From positions 18,954 to 82,953 of the IMG/VR virus record IMGVR_UViG_3300018080_000154: 64,000 nucleotides of DNA, one strand, 5' to 3'. The notes under the pieces were generated by a model. It had not been told where the DNA came from. It worked only from the letters and a program-made list of their open reading frames with translations, and made no database searches. The DNA is from a virus. Shown here piece by piece: positions 53,124 through 61,422 of the stretch (positions are counted from its first letter, which is position 1; each line of letters opens with the position of its first letter). A program made the position numbers and the translations under genes.

Positions 53124-53948
53124 TTACCAAACGATGTTTTTTCTGACCGTAGCATAATCTGTAGGATCTTTAGTTACCAAACGATGAAAATGATATTTTT
53201 CTTTGTAAACGCCTTCCTTGAGGTTTGGATGTTCTTTAAATTTCTTAACGTTGAAAAACTCAACCTTAAGAGAATTGCCACCCTTTAAAGCAGTCATAAT
53301 TTTCTTGCTATCTTTGAAAACTGCAATGTAGGCTGCACGTTCACGTATCTCATGACCACCATTTGCAAATTCTTTTCTAATGTCATCAATGAAACCACCA
53401 ACGTCAACAACTTGGCCAACTGTTTTTGTAGCAGCAGCTTTTTTAGCACCGGCTTTTTTTGCAGCTTTCTTTGTCTCGGTTGTTTTTTCTTTTGATTTTT
53501 TTGCAGACTCAATAGATGTGACATTGTCTACTTCATCTTTAGGCGTGGATTCTACTACTTCATCTTTTGCAGATTTCTTAGTAGATTTTGCTTTGGTTTT
53601 TGATGAGGATTTTTTCGTAGCACCAGATTTTGATGCTGTTTTAGATTTTGCTTTTGAGGATTTTGCTTTTGAGGATTTTGCTTTTGAGGATTTTGCTTTT
53701 GAAGCAGTTTTCTTTTCTTCTGCTTCTTCTGTGGGTTCGTCTGTCTTTTCTTCCACTTCTTTAGGTTCATCTTCCTTTTGTTCTTCAATTTCTTCTGCAA
53801 CATTCTTTTCAGCAGTGTTTTCTTCTTCCTCTTCCTCTACTAAAAATTCTACTGCGCAGTATGGGCATTGCCCACTTTGTACATTTTCCATTGTAAGTTC
53901 GGCTGAACACTCCGGACACAGGATCTTTTCTTCGTCTTTCTTAGTCAT
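53124..53948 (-). CDS. Zinc-ribbon protein with Glu-rich and SKAK-repeat linkers
   Basis: 274 residues from ATG 53948 (GGAG seven bases upstream). Zinc ribbon CPECSAEL ... CPYCAVEF at residues ~10-33; a Glu-rich stretch; a Lys/Ser/Ala tract with four SSKAK units; then a folded C-terminal ~90 residues (IRKEFANGGHEIRERAAYIAVF, VEFFNVKKFKEHPNL). A possible nucleic-acid or SSB-partner protein, given the matching ribbon of the gp32-like protein. Confidence 0.6.
   Translation of the reverse strand: MTKKDEEKILCPECSAELTMENVQSGQCPYCAVEFLVEEEEEENTAEKNVAEEIEEQKEDEPKEVEEKTDEPTEEAEEKKTASKAKSSKAKSSKAKSSKAKSKTASKSGATKKSSSKTKAKSTKKSAKDEVVESTPKDEVDNVTSIESAKKSKEKTTETKKAAKKAGAKKAAATKTVGQVVDVGGFIDDIRKEFANGGHEIRERAAYIAVFKDSKKIMTALKGGNSLKVEFFNVKKFKEHPNLKEGVYKEKYHFHRLVTKDPTDYATVRKNIVW
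53644..53703 (-). repeat. Four 15-bp tandem repeats coding SSKAK units
   Basis: The unit GATTTTGCTTTTGAG (plus strand) is repeated at 53644, 53659, 53674 and 53689, the last with one change. In frame it encodes repeated Ser-Lys-Ala-Lys-Ser units. Likely to vary in copy number between relatives. Confidence 0.85.
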
Positions 53949-54021
53949 TTCTATACTCCAAAATTCTAGTGACAAAAAGTTTAGACACAATTGTCTTACA
54001 AAAGATAGATATACATTTTTG

Positions 54022-54636
54022 TCAAGAAGTATAGACTAGATCTGACTGATTTCTAACTAATTGGGTAAGCTTATTTTTAAGACTAGAAAATTCGTCGTCC
54101 GAAAGTGACAACATTCTTTTTATTGTCCATTCGTTCCTGTTCTTTATCGACAAATCTAAAACGTGAAGAGACATGATACCGTCTAAAATATTTTTTTGAA
54201 GCGTTTTTCTTACTCCAGACACAACACAATCCAGATCTTCGGAATTGATGTATGTTTGTGATTGTATTTCTGGTAGGTTCTCAGTGGGTGGGGTTTTAAC
54301 TCTCCTGCGTTCTTTTCTTACTGATAGGTTGGTATTCTTTCTGGTATACATGAACGCAAAGGAACCGAAGTCTGTTTGATGCTTATCGTACATCATTTCA
54401 AAGCGTATTACCTTATTACCTCTAATCACTGCTTTGAAGGTTGGGACGAGGCGGTATTTTTCAACCGCCTCCCATATCCCGATTTTTGCTATCTGTTCAA
54501 AATCGTCTTGATCTTCAACTTGACTGAAATATTTCTTTCCAGTATGTTTGATCATCTTGGAGTATTTTTTGAACAAATCATTTAGAGCAGATTGATCACC
54601 CTGTTTTGCGAGTCGTATCAATTCTCGTTCCACCAT
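54022..54636 (-). CDS. Sigma factor-like protein
   Basis: 204 residues. The N-terminal half has sigma-70 region 2 features: ELIRLAKQGDQSALNDLFKKYS, DDFEQIAKIGIWEAVEKYR and FGSFAFMYTRKN. A C-terminal region may correspond to region 4 (WTIKRMLSLSDDEFSSLKNKL). Likely directs host RNA polymerase to late phage promoters, like T4 gp55. Forty-one-base overlap with upstream gene. Confidence 0.75.
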   Translation of the reverse strand: MVERELIRLAKQGDQSALNDLFKKYSKMIKHTGKKYFSQVEDQDDFEQIAKIGIWEAVEKYRLVPTFKAVIRGNKVIRFEMMYDKHQTDFGSFAFMYTRKNTNLSVRKERRRVKTPPTENLPEIQSQTYINSEDLDCVVSGVRKTLQKNILDGIMSLHVLDLSIKNRNEWTIKRMLSLSDDEFSSLKNKLTQLVRNQSDLVYTS

Positions 54637-54910
54637 CTAGAGTCTCCTTCAACATCAATTTCAAGTCAGGATTATAAATGGAACATTCTACTTTCTTTCT
54701 ATTTTTCTTCAACCACAAAAATACTGAAAGATTTAGAATCTGGCCTATGTCGAATTCCTTTTCGTTGAAGCAAAACTCTTTAAGAATCTGGTGAAATTCG
54801 TCTTTCATGTGAAATGTGAAAGGTGTTTTACCATCTCTTTTGGATTGTTTCTTTTCCACGTCGCCATCCAATTCCGTATTACTGTATTTACGTATTTGTG
54901 TATCTATCAT
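54596..54910 (-). CDS. Small protein preceding the sigma factor
   Basis: 104 residues, mixed charge, with a folded helical middle (FHQILKEFCFNEKEFDIGQI). Overlaps the sigma gene by 41 bases, suggesting coupling; a regulator of it is conceivable but unsupported. Confidence 0.5.
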   Translation of the reverse strand: MIDTQIRKYSNTELDGDVEKKQSKRDGKTPFTFHMKDEFHQILKEFCFNEKEFDIGQILNLSVFLWLKKNRKKVECSIYNPDLKLMLKETLDGGTRIDTTRKTG

Positions 54911-54961
54911 CGTGGTATCTCCTTGTAAATAAGAAAATGCGTCGATTGTAATTTTTGCTGT

Positions 54962-55291
54962 CTATTTTTTAGACAGCATTACTGCATCATTTTCCGTAAG
55001 TTTTTCAACATCTTTAAGAACATTATCGAAATCCCTTTCGTAGTTTTTCCACACCCTGCTCAGCCATTTTGCTTTTGTCTCTTTGGGAAAAACATTAGTC
55101 CTAAGACCAATGTGTTTGAAAACAAGTTCAGGAGTCATAACACTGTTGCCATCCTTATCCATAAGGAATGAACCAAAAAGTCTCTCGTATATTTGTAGAC
55201 GTATTGCAAACTCCTTCCAATTTTCTTTTGTTATCTCTCCCATACCTATCGTCATCGTCAAAAGTATGAGACTCTCTGTTCGTTGTTTAAG
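54962..55291 (-). pseudogene. 3' part of a split conserved phage gene
   Basis: Codons from about 55291 read LKQRTESLILLTM, then TIGMGEITKENWKEF ... HIGLRTNVFPKETKAKWL, the C-terminal part of a widespread small phage protein that normally begins MSLNWD. The matching N-terminal piece lies at 56751-56829. The fragment may still be translated from ATG 55255. Joining the pieces at the shared TAAACAA gives one continuous frame of normal spacing. Function of the family unknown. Confidence 0.7.
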
Positions 55292-55560
55292 ATAGCATGA
55301 GTACAATACACATGACAATCACGTAAGTCTTTATGAGAAAAAATTATAGCATTCATTTCTGCATGAGCTGTCATATAATATTTATAAGGTCTTTCATGTG
55401 TCATCTTGTGTTCATCACAACCTGCGATAAATCCATTATATCCGAATGATACAGGACGATTATCATCTGTTGTAATAACACACCCTACTTTAGATGATGG
55501 ATCCTTAGATTTTAAAGAAACATCATATGCTATCTTCATGAAATAATCTTTCCAATTCAT
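55258..55560 (-). pseudogene. Truncated second dCMP deaminase
   Basis: 100 residues. The N-terminal part is a good deaminase (DPSSKVGCVI, HAEMNAI, DCHVYCTHA). Directly afterwards, where PCxxC should follow, the frame crosses the insert junction (near 55290) and reads about 12 unrelated residues to a stop. The two Cys zinc ligands are missing, so it should be inactive. Confidence 0.75.
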
Positions 55561-55568
55561 AATAACCC

Positions 55569-55763
55569 TTATGATATTCTATTCCAAGATTTTTTACTCT
55601 TTTGTATATTATTAACACGTTTATTATTAATTAATCTATAACCATGTAGTAAAGCTATAGCTACTGCAATTCTATAATCTATATTTATTAAAATTGCATA
55701 ACCTATCGTGAATAAAATTAACTCTAAAAATATTAATATGATTAATTTGATTTTAATATTCAT
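55569..55763 (-). CDS. Small membrane protein in the insert
   Basis: 64 residues. Two closely spaced hydrophobic stretches (IKLIILIFLELILFTIGYAI and IDYRIAVAIALLHG) then a basic tail. AT-rich codons unlike the core genes. Overlaps the Trp-rich gene stop by four bases. Function unknown. Confidence 0.5.
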   Translation of the reverse strand: MNIKIKLIILIFLELILFTIGYAILINIDYRIAVAIALLHGYRLINNKRVNNIQKSKKSWNRIS

Positions 55764-56623
55764 TTAAACTTCCTATTCCTTTCCATCCTACGTAGTGTAT
55801 CTTGAGGCCTCTCACCTTCTTCCATTTCATAACTACAACCTAAAACTCCACCTTTCCATGATCCTGATCTTTCTCCTACCTCATCACTAAATGCTATTTC
55901 AATAGATTGTTTATTCTTTACCATAAACCATGGCCATGAACACCATTCAAACCATTTTCTACGCCATTGCATTCTCTCCACAAATATCCAAGCCTTTACA
56001 TGTTGTACTATACCTGAATTTAATTTATATGAATAACTATAAACATCATTCCACCGACCATCAGGTGGTAAGTCGTTTTGAACTCCATTATTCCATCTAG
56101 CATGCCACTTGGTTGTGAATTGATTGCTGGTATCTATCCATATAGGACTCCATGATCCATCAGGCATCATTACCATTTCTTTATCATTCTGAAACTCCCA
56201 ATTAAAGAATGGTAGGAAGAATGACCAATCAAGTATATGAGATGACCCGTCGCTATTCCACTCATGGGCCTTCTTCCAGATTTTGATATTGATCATCCAA
56301 TCATGTATTGAAATTCCATTCAACCTAGCCTGATAATCTTTAGGTTTCAATACCCCATGTATAGAAAACCAAATAGAGATAAAAATTAACCCAATATGAA
56401 GTTGAATATCATCATAATTATCACCATCATATAGATTCAATTCCAATGCAATATTCTTATTATAAAAACATACTTCCCAACTAAACCTATTTAATTTACC
56501 TCGGAAGTGAGTCCACCACAAAGACCAATGTTTATTATTTGCCTTAGCTAAATTCTGAGTCCAAAAATACATATTATCCTCTGCTTTCTTCTGATGCTTA
56601 CTTAAGTTTATTTTAACCTTCAT
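55760..56623 (-). CDS. Trp-rich protein in the insert
   Basis: 287 residues, unusually rich in Trp (HWSLWWTHF, RWSWEVCF-like, WMINIKIWKK, WFEWCSWPWFM) with regular strand spacing. It has an AGGAGA site. No enzyme motif. AT-rich codon choice differs from core genes, suggesting recent arrival. Similar Trp-rich proteins occur in other phages next to tRNAs; function unknown. Confidence 0.6.
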   Translation of the reverse strand: MKVKINLSKHQKKAEDNMYFWTQNLAKANNKHWSLWWTHFRGKLNRFSWEVCFYNKNIALELNLYDGDNYDDIQLHIGLIFISIWFSIHGVLKPKDYQARLNGISIHDWMINIKIWKKAHEWNSDGSSHILDWSFFLPFFNWEFQNDKEMVMMPDGSWSPIWIDTSNQFTTKWHARWNNGVQNDLPPDGRWNDVYSYSYKLNSGIVQHVKAWIFVERMQWRRKWFEWCSWPWFMVKNKQSIEIAFSDEVGERSGSWKGGVLGCSYEMEEGERPQDTLRRMERNRKFK

Positions 56624-56658
56624 TATCTATTCTCTCCTCAATTCTATCATTACTAACC

Positions 56659-56829
56659 TCATAAGTGGGAGAGGAGGGATTTGAACCCCCACACTCTGTA
56701 CGAATACCGGATTTTAAGTCCGATGCGTCTACCAATTCCGCCACTCTCCCATTGTTTACCATCGTCACGTGTTTCAAAACATACTTCATCTTTATTTTCG
56801 ATTCTTGTTAAATCCCAATTCAATGACAT
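56659..56829 (-). pseudogene. 5' part of the split gene, reading into tRNA-Leu
   Basis: ATG 56829 (GGAG, seven bases) opens MSLNWDLTRIENKDEVCFE then TRDDGKQ. This is the N-terminus of the family whose C-terminus is at 54962-55291. After codon 26 (56752) the frame enters the insert, runs through the whole tRNA-Leu gene and stops at 56659. The last ~30 residues are therefore tRNA sequence, not protein family sequence. Confidence 0.7.
56666..56750 (-). tRNA. tRNA-Leu (anticodon UAA)
   Basis: 85 nt, class II. Acceptor stem GGGAGAG/CTCTCCC; D arm with AATTGGTAGACGC; anticodon arm around ACTTAAAATC gives UAA; long variable arm; T arm GGG-TTCAAAT-CCC. Discriminator A; CCA not encoded. It starts one base inside the split-gene insert. 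It supplies UUA decoding, useful to an AT-rich phage. Confidence 0.93.
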
Positions 56830-56840
56830 AATATTTCTCC

Positions 56841-57053
56841 TTAATATATTCTTGCAGTTTGTTCTTCGTTGAGACCCTTTTTTTCAGCTATCAGCATTCT
56901 TCTCTTCCAATATGCATCACGAACTTTCGTATGATGGATGTGCCATTTATAATTTTCATCAGAGTACATCTTGCCGACTAATTCTGGATAAGAATTTTCA
57001 AGTTCTTCAATCAATTTAGTTTGTTCTTCAATTTGTTGGTCAAGTGTTTTCAT
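56841..57053 (-). CDS. Small helical protein, unknown
   Basis: 70 residues, coiled-coil N-terminus (QQIEEQTKLIEELENSYPEL). Directly upstream of the split gene. Unrecognised. Confidence 0.5.
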   Translation of the reverse strand: MKTLDQQIEEQTKLIEELENSYPELVGKMYSDENYKWHIHHTKVRDAYWKRRMLIAEKKGLNEEQTARIY

Positions 57054-57064
57054 TCGTTACCTCA

Positions 57065-57235
57065 TCATGTGAAAAAATCATCGATACATTTGTTTGCAAC
57101 GACATTAATGAATTCCTTTTCTTTACCATCGCCGCATAGTATCATCTCGGTAAACGTCTCAATGATTTCAGGTTGTGAGTTTAGTTCATCGATGTCGAAA
57201 TACTCTGCAGGTACTTGATACTTATACGTCGTCAT
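57065..57235 (-). CDS. Small protein, unknown
   Basis: 56 residues; GGAGG six bases before ATG 57235, overlapping the upstream stop. Acidic: YFDIDELNSQPEIIETFTEM and VVANKCIDDFF. Function unknown. Confidence 0.55.
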   Translation of the reverse strand: MTTYKYQVPAEYFDIDELNSQPEIIETFTEMILCGDGKEKEFINVVANKCIDDFFT

Positions 57236-57488
57236 CATTTACCTCCTTTACAACACCAAGTTTTAACAATGCCTCTGCTACAACATTTCCTATGTCAATG
57301 GAGTAATATTTACCACCATCAACTTTGAACATTATAGATTGACAACCACCAGATATTGCTACATGTATTTTCTTATCACACCACATAATCTCTGTTTCTT
57401 GTTCATGATACCCCATCATTGGTAAAATAAGTTTATCCTTTTCAATATGATGAGTGACTTCGATGTCTAGTTTTAGTTCTTTTTTCAT
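57222..57488 (-). CDS. Small protein, unknown
   Basis: 88 residues, mixed strand/helix, with HVAISGGCQSIMFKVDGGKYY. Between the MoxR-module partner and the tiny gene downstream. Function unknown. Confidence 0.5.
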   Translation of the reverse strand: MKKELKLDIEVTHHIEKDKLILPMMGYHEQETEIMWCDKKIHVAISGGCQSIMFKVDGGKYYSIDIGNVVAEALLKLGVVKEVNDDDV

Positions 57489-57491
57489 TAC

Positions 57492-58412
57492 TTACTCCAT
57501 CAATTTCTTTTTGAGTTTTGTTTTCATTTTCGCAAGAGACTTCTTAAGATCTTCTGCAGTTCCACTCAATACTGTTTCATACATCTCAACCTTGGTTTTG
57601 AGCTCATCAAATTTCTTGAGTTTGTTTTCAACAACATACTCTTTAAGTTCACCAGCCTCATCAATTTCCTTATTGTAAACTTCAATGTCATATTTAATTT
57701 CAGCGACAAGTGACTTCCACATCCCTTTCTTTGCTTCCTTTGTATCAATGAGAGGTATCGGTGTTATGTCGACACCGTGAACAGAAAGTTCTTCAAACAG
57801 TTTCAACACATTTTCATAGACCTCTGAAGAAGAGTAAGGAAGAAAATAGATACCACCAGCACTTCTTACGTTGATCGACCTTCCATACATCCTGATGTAT
57901 TTAAGGACTGATGACCTTAACTGTGTTCCAGTGTAACAATCGCGATACGTATTGTAGCGATTCAGAATTTCCTTTCGGTATTTATCGGCATTGTCACCCT
58001 CGATACGTAGTTCATGCGTCTTCTTGTTGAAGATTACCCTGGTTTCTTTACGGAAATCGATATCGGTTTCAATATCGTTAACGTCTGCGTCTACAATCAT
58101 CCACGATGCCTCGTCCTCATCTGAACCGTCTTTTATTTTCTTGTAGAACAAATCGGCTCTTCTTTTCTTACGACCACCATTTGAGTTAAGTTTCTCAACC
58201 ATATCAGCAAGAGTATCTCTCATTGACCGTATCGCAGCCTCTTTTGAACTTACAACCTTTGCAATGTTATCTGGTATTCCAATGTTTTTAAGTATTTCTG
58301 AAAACGTTGTGTACGACATTTGAAAATCTGGAATGGCCCAATGAATGATCCAACCAATTAAGGGATAGCCTTCAATCTTCGGTAACAGTTTATCAATGTT
58401 TTTCTTTGACAT
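57492..58412 (-). CDS. Partner protein of the MoxR/VWA module
   Basis: 306 residues. A helical N-terminus, a middle strand-rich domain (ETRVIFNKKTHELRIEG; GRSINVRSAGGIYFLP), and a C-terminal coiled coil ending in Lys repeats. Immediately downstream of MoxR and VWA genes. Proteins with this layout recur beside phage MoxR genes, but its function is unknown; it may be an adaptor or substrate. Confidence 0.55.
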   Translation of the reverse strand: MSKKNIDKLLPKIEGYPLIGWIIHWAIPDFQMSYTTFSEILKNIGIPDNIAKVVSSKEAAIRSMRDTLADMVEKLNSNGGRKKRRADLFYKKIKDGSDEDEASWMIVDADVNDIETDIDFRKETRVIFNKKTHELRIEGDNADKYRKEILNRYNTYRDCYTGTQLRSSVLKYIRMYGRSINVRSAGGIYFLPYSSSEVYENVLKLFEELSVHGVDITPIPLIDTKEAKKGMWKSLVAEIKYDIEVYNKEIDEAGELKEYVVENKLKKFDELKTKVEMYETVLSGTAEDLKKSLAKMKTKLKKKLME

Positions 58413-58460
58413 AATGTGTCTCCTTGTTTTAATGCCACAGTGTGAAGTTATTCAAATTAA

Positions 58461-59573
58461 TTATTCGTCGTCAAGACCTAGATGCTTTTTGCAAACCATA
58501 ACCAATGTCTGCTGAGTTGTTTTTATTGCATCATCAAGTTTATGATTTTTCTTTCTATCGCCAAGACCTTCCAATGTTTTCTTTGCGTTCTTTATTTTCT
58601 TGTGACCTTCAACAGGATGAATTTCACCCTTATCCAATAGGTCTGCAATTTCTTGAACTGCGTCTGTCAACTCAATGATTTGTTCACCAAGTGGGTTTGC
58701 AAATTTGTTTACCAGTTTTCTTACGGGTTTTATTTGATCCGGCACAGACCAAAGAACATTGCAAAGAATATCGAGGTCGTCTTCCGTTACCTCCGAGTTG
58801 TCATTCAAATATGCATAGGCTTTCAAAACCCTAATACATTGTACCCATCTTCTATCAGATGTGAAAATTCCTTCCTTCTCAACCGATCGTCTAAGTTCAA
58901 CAAGAATGTCAAGTATTTTATCTGGTATTACCATTTCGTCTACTTCTTTTTGATAAGACTTCAGTTCTTCAAGTGTTATCGTTGGTATTTTCACCCGTGA
59001 TTTTGCATTTGCAATTTCATCAAACAATTCTCTTGCCATTGCATCGGACTGAATTCTTGGTACATCATAACGAAGAGCAAATCTATCATAAAGGGCTGCA
59101 AGTTCTTCTGCCTGGGGTATCTCATTTGATGCTGAGAATAAAACCTGAAGAGGTATCTTCGTTGGTGAACTACCGTTGTAGAAAATCCTTTCATTAATGA
59201 TTGGAAGAAGTGTGTTAAGAATAGCACTCGATCCTTTGAAAATTTCATCAAGAAATGCTATGTTTGCTTCTGGTAGTTTACCTTCAACAACTCTTTCGTA
59301 TTTGTCATGTTCCAGTGCTTTTAATGATAACGGTCCGAATACTTCTTCTGGTGTGGTAAATTTACTCATCAACCATGAAAAGTATTTACCACCTACCGCA
59401 CCACAAAGAGCATCACAGATTGCAGATTTTGCAGTACCAGGTGTTCCCAACATGAACAACATTTCTCTTGCCAATAATGCTGTCAACATGCCACGAATTA
59501 AATCTTGGCGTTCTTTGAATTTCTTACCCAATGCTTCTGCAATTGCTTTGATTTTGTTTTCTTTCTTAGACAT
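58461..59573 (-). CDS. MoxR/RavA-type AAA+ ATPase
   Basis: 370 residues. Walker A GTPGTAKSA, Walker B FLDEIFKGSS, then LLPIINERIF and sensor-1 ASNEIP, with a RYDVPRIQ sensor-2-like region. MoxR ATPases remodel partners or insert metals together with VWA proteins. The adjacent VWA gene is directly upstream. Confidence 0.8.
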   Translation of the reverse strand: MSKKENKIKAIAEALGKKFKERQDLIRGMLTALLAREMLFMLGTPGTAKSAICDALCGAVGGKYFSWLMSKFTTPEEVFGPLSLKALEHDKYERVVEGKLPEANIAFLDEIFKGSSAILNTLLPIINERIFYNGSSPTKIPLQVLFSASNEIPQAEELAALYDRFALRYDVPRIQSDAMARELFDEIANAKSRVKIPTITLEELKSYQKEVDEMVIPDKILDILVELRRSVEKEGIFTSDRRWVQCIRVLKAYAYLNDNSEVTEDDLDILCNVLWSVPDQIKPVRKLVNKFANPLGEQIIELTDAVQEIADLLDKGEIHPVEGHKKIKNAKKTLEGLGDRKKNHKLDDAIKTTQQTLVMVCKKHLGLDDE

Positions 59574-59586
59574 AATGTGTCTCCTT

Positions 59587-60951
59587 TTATTTTGTGTGAA
59601 GGCTTGAGTTTGCTTTAATAATGTCTTGAACGTAGTTAACTTCTCCGTTTGAGTTTATTGTTGCAGATGTATCTGCAATTTGTCCAAGTTGTTCCATGTT
59701 AACTGGTTCGGTCTCATCAATCATCTCAATGAGATGAAGTCGTACTTCTGTTTCTTTCTTCTCATTTTTAAGATGTTGAAGTTGATCATCCGTTAAATGA
59801 CAATGACCATCTGTGATGAATACAATATCTGCAGGTTTCAACGTCGGTTGCTCTTTTCTGATTTCAAATGCATCAACCAACGGTTCGTAGTATTCTGTCC
59901 CTCCTCCTGAAAAGAAAGTTATCATATCCATTTTATCCTGAATGGTCATTGTCTCGTCTTTTGTCCACGCCCGCTTCCATTTCACCTGTGTGTCAAAATA
60001 GATAACAGCAAACCCACGTTTCTGTTTTTCAGCCAAAATTGACAGTGCCAAAACAACTGACTTAGACCATTCTTCATTGGTTGGTGATCCACCGTACCGC
60101 ATCGATCCACTTACATCAACACAACAAATAATTGGACCATGACCTGCTCTTTCCTCTCCTTTCAAATTGTAGTTAAGAAGATTGTTTTCGTGCATATCTT
60201 TCATGAACAATAACGGTTGACGTTTGAATTTCAGTAACTCATTAGGTAGTGCACGAGAAATGTCGTTACCAATTGTGATGTCAACAATTTCATCATAACC
60301 ATGAGTAGGATTCTGATCCACTGCAGTTTGAACAATGTTTTTGAATCTACCAACAAGATCTGCAATCCGTTTGAAGATTTTATTATTCAAAAGAGTTTGA
60401 GCAAGTTTGAATTTCTCTTCATGTGGTAGACGTTCCAATTCACCTGACGATGCACCTGCAAAAATACCTAGAGCATCTTGTGCCTCTTCTGCCTTTTCTT
60501 GTGCCTTCTTCATTTTGTTTCTTGCAGCAATTCTAAAACGTTGGCGATTTTTTGATCTTTCATCCTCATTATCGCCATCCTCAGATTTTTCACGACGTAG
60601 TAACTCATTCAAAAATTGTGGTCCAATTTCTGCCGTTGCAATTGCTGAAGATACTGTGTCAACCAAAGTATGTGATCTAAGATCTTTGTACTCGTGTAGA
60701 CTCATCATCTCTTCAATCAATTCCCTTTGAGTACTTGGACCAGACTCGTTTACGTTTGGCTCCATTTTATAAAATGAATTGAAAATGTCGTTCGTAAAAT
60801 CAAGAGACATGTTTTCGTCATAGTCATCATCTTCTGTTTGTGTAAGTTCTCGTACCTTACTCGAGCTTGAAACTATTTCCTTGAAAGTAAGTTTATCGTA
60901 CGAGTCCTGATCGATGACATTATTTGGTGGTTTAGAAATTTTGAGTTTCAT
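59587..60951 (-). CDS. VWA-domain protein (ViaA/CoxE-type)
   Basis: 454 residues from ATG 60951 (AAGGAG). N-terminal helical ~200 residues; C-terminal VWA with MIDAS DVSGSM, a YFDTQV strand and FITDGHC for the third site. Classic partner of MoxR; together they could act as a phage chaperone. Confidence 0.8.
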   Translation of the reverse strand: MKLKISKPPNNVIDQDSYDKLTFKEIVSSSSKVRELTQTEDDDYDENMSLDFTNDIFNSFYKMEPNVNESGPSTQRELIEEMMSLHEYKDLRSHTLVDTVSSAIATAEIGPQFLNELLRREKSEDGDNEDERSKNRQRFRIAARNKMKKAQEKAEEAQDALGIFAGASSGELERLPHEEKFKLAQTLLNNKIFKRIADLVGRFKNIVQTAVDQNPTHGYDEIVDITIGNDISRALPNELLKFKRQPLLFMKDMHENNLLNYNLKGEERAGHGPIICCVDVSGSMRYGGSPTNEEWSKSVVLALSILAEKQKRGFAVIYFDTQVKWKRAWTKDETMTIQDKMDMITFFSGGGTEYYEPLVDAFEIRKEQPTLKPADIVFITDGHCHLTDDQLQHLKNEKKETEVRLHLIEMIDETEPVNMEQLGQIADTSATINSNGEVNYVQDIIKANSSLHTK

Positions 60952-60962
60952 TTTTTTTCTCC

Positions 60963-61412
60963 TTATCGGTGAGATTCTAAGCCGTAACCACCTGCTGGAT
61001 CCATTTGACATTCTTGTTCTTGTTCTATCATTTGTACCCACGTTTTACAGAGTAAAGCGTTTCGTAAATCTCTGAAAAATTCTCCTTCAACTCTTGACCA
61101 AGTCCCATCATCAGAATCCAGATAACCTGAAGAAGCCTCAGTAACACCATTCGGTAAACACAATTTACATTCTATTTCTATACCCCACGTGCAATCATAG
61201 AAACTTACTTCAAGTAGATTCGGTTCGTACTCTTCATAACCAGTTTCTTCACATTGACCTATGATACTATCACCAGCATAAAAAGAACATTTGCCTCTTT
61301 CATAATGAGTTGGATCAGCCTTGTTGTACGTACCGCTTGATGTTGTACCATTCTCTCTTATTCTACGTATCAATAGTCTAATAAGATCTTTTTGTAGTAA
61401 TTCAAGTTTCAT
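60963..61412 (-). CDS. Small Cys-containing protein, unknown
   Basis: 149 residues from ATG 61412 (AAGGAG). Contains KCSFYAGD ... CEETGYEEYEPN and IEIECKLCLPN, perhaps a metal site. Upstream of the VWA gene in the transcript. Function unknown. Confidence 0.5.
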   Translation of the reverse strand: MKLELLQKDLIRLLIRRIRENGTTSSGTYNKADPTHYERGKCSFYAGDSIIGQCEETGYEEYEPNLLEVSFYDCTWGIEIECKLCLPNGVTEASSGYLDSDDGTWSRVEGEFFRDLRNALLCKTWVQMIEQEQECQMDPAGGYGLESHR

Positions 61413-61422
61413 TTTATTCTCC

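Larger units (their letters stand above)
55283..56758 (-). mobile_element. ~1.47 kb insert splitting a conserved gene, flanked by TAAACAA repeats
   Basis: On the minus strand the heptamer TAAACAA occurs at 56758-56752 inside the 5' gene piece and at 55289-55283 inside the 3' piece. Removing the 1469 bases between equivalent points joins DDGKQ to RTESL in frame. The insert carries tRNA-Leu, a Trp-rich gene, a small membrane gene and a truncated deaminase, and is visibly AT-richer than flanks. No transposase or intron core was recognised, so the mechanism is open. Confidence 0.7.

Noticed and set aside
53644-53703. Tandem 15-bp repeats as a CRISPR-like or origin iteron array
   Set aside because: They are in frame, without spacers, and code a simple SKAKS linker.
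46111-56758. Group I or II intron as explanation of the split gene at 55-57 kb
   Set aside because: Bases at the junctions do not meet simple U/G (group I) or GUGYG/AY (group II) rules in frame, and no core helices were recognised; left as an unexplained insert.
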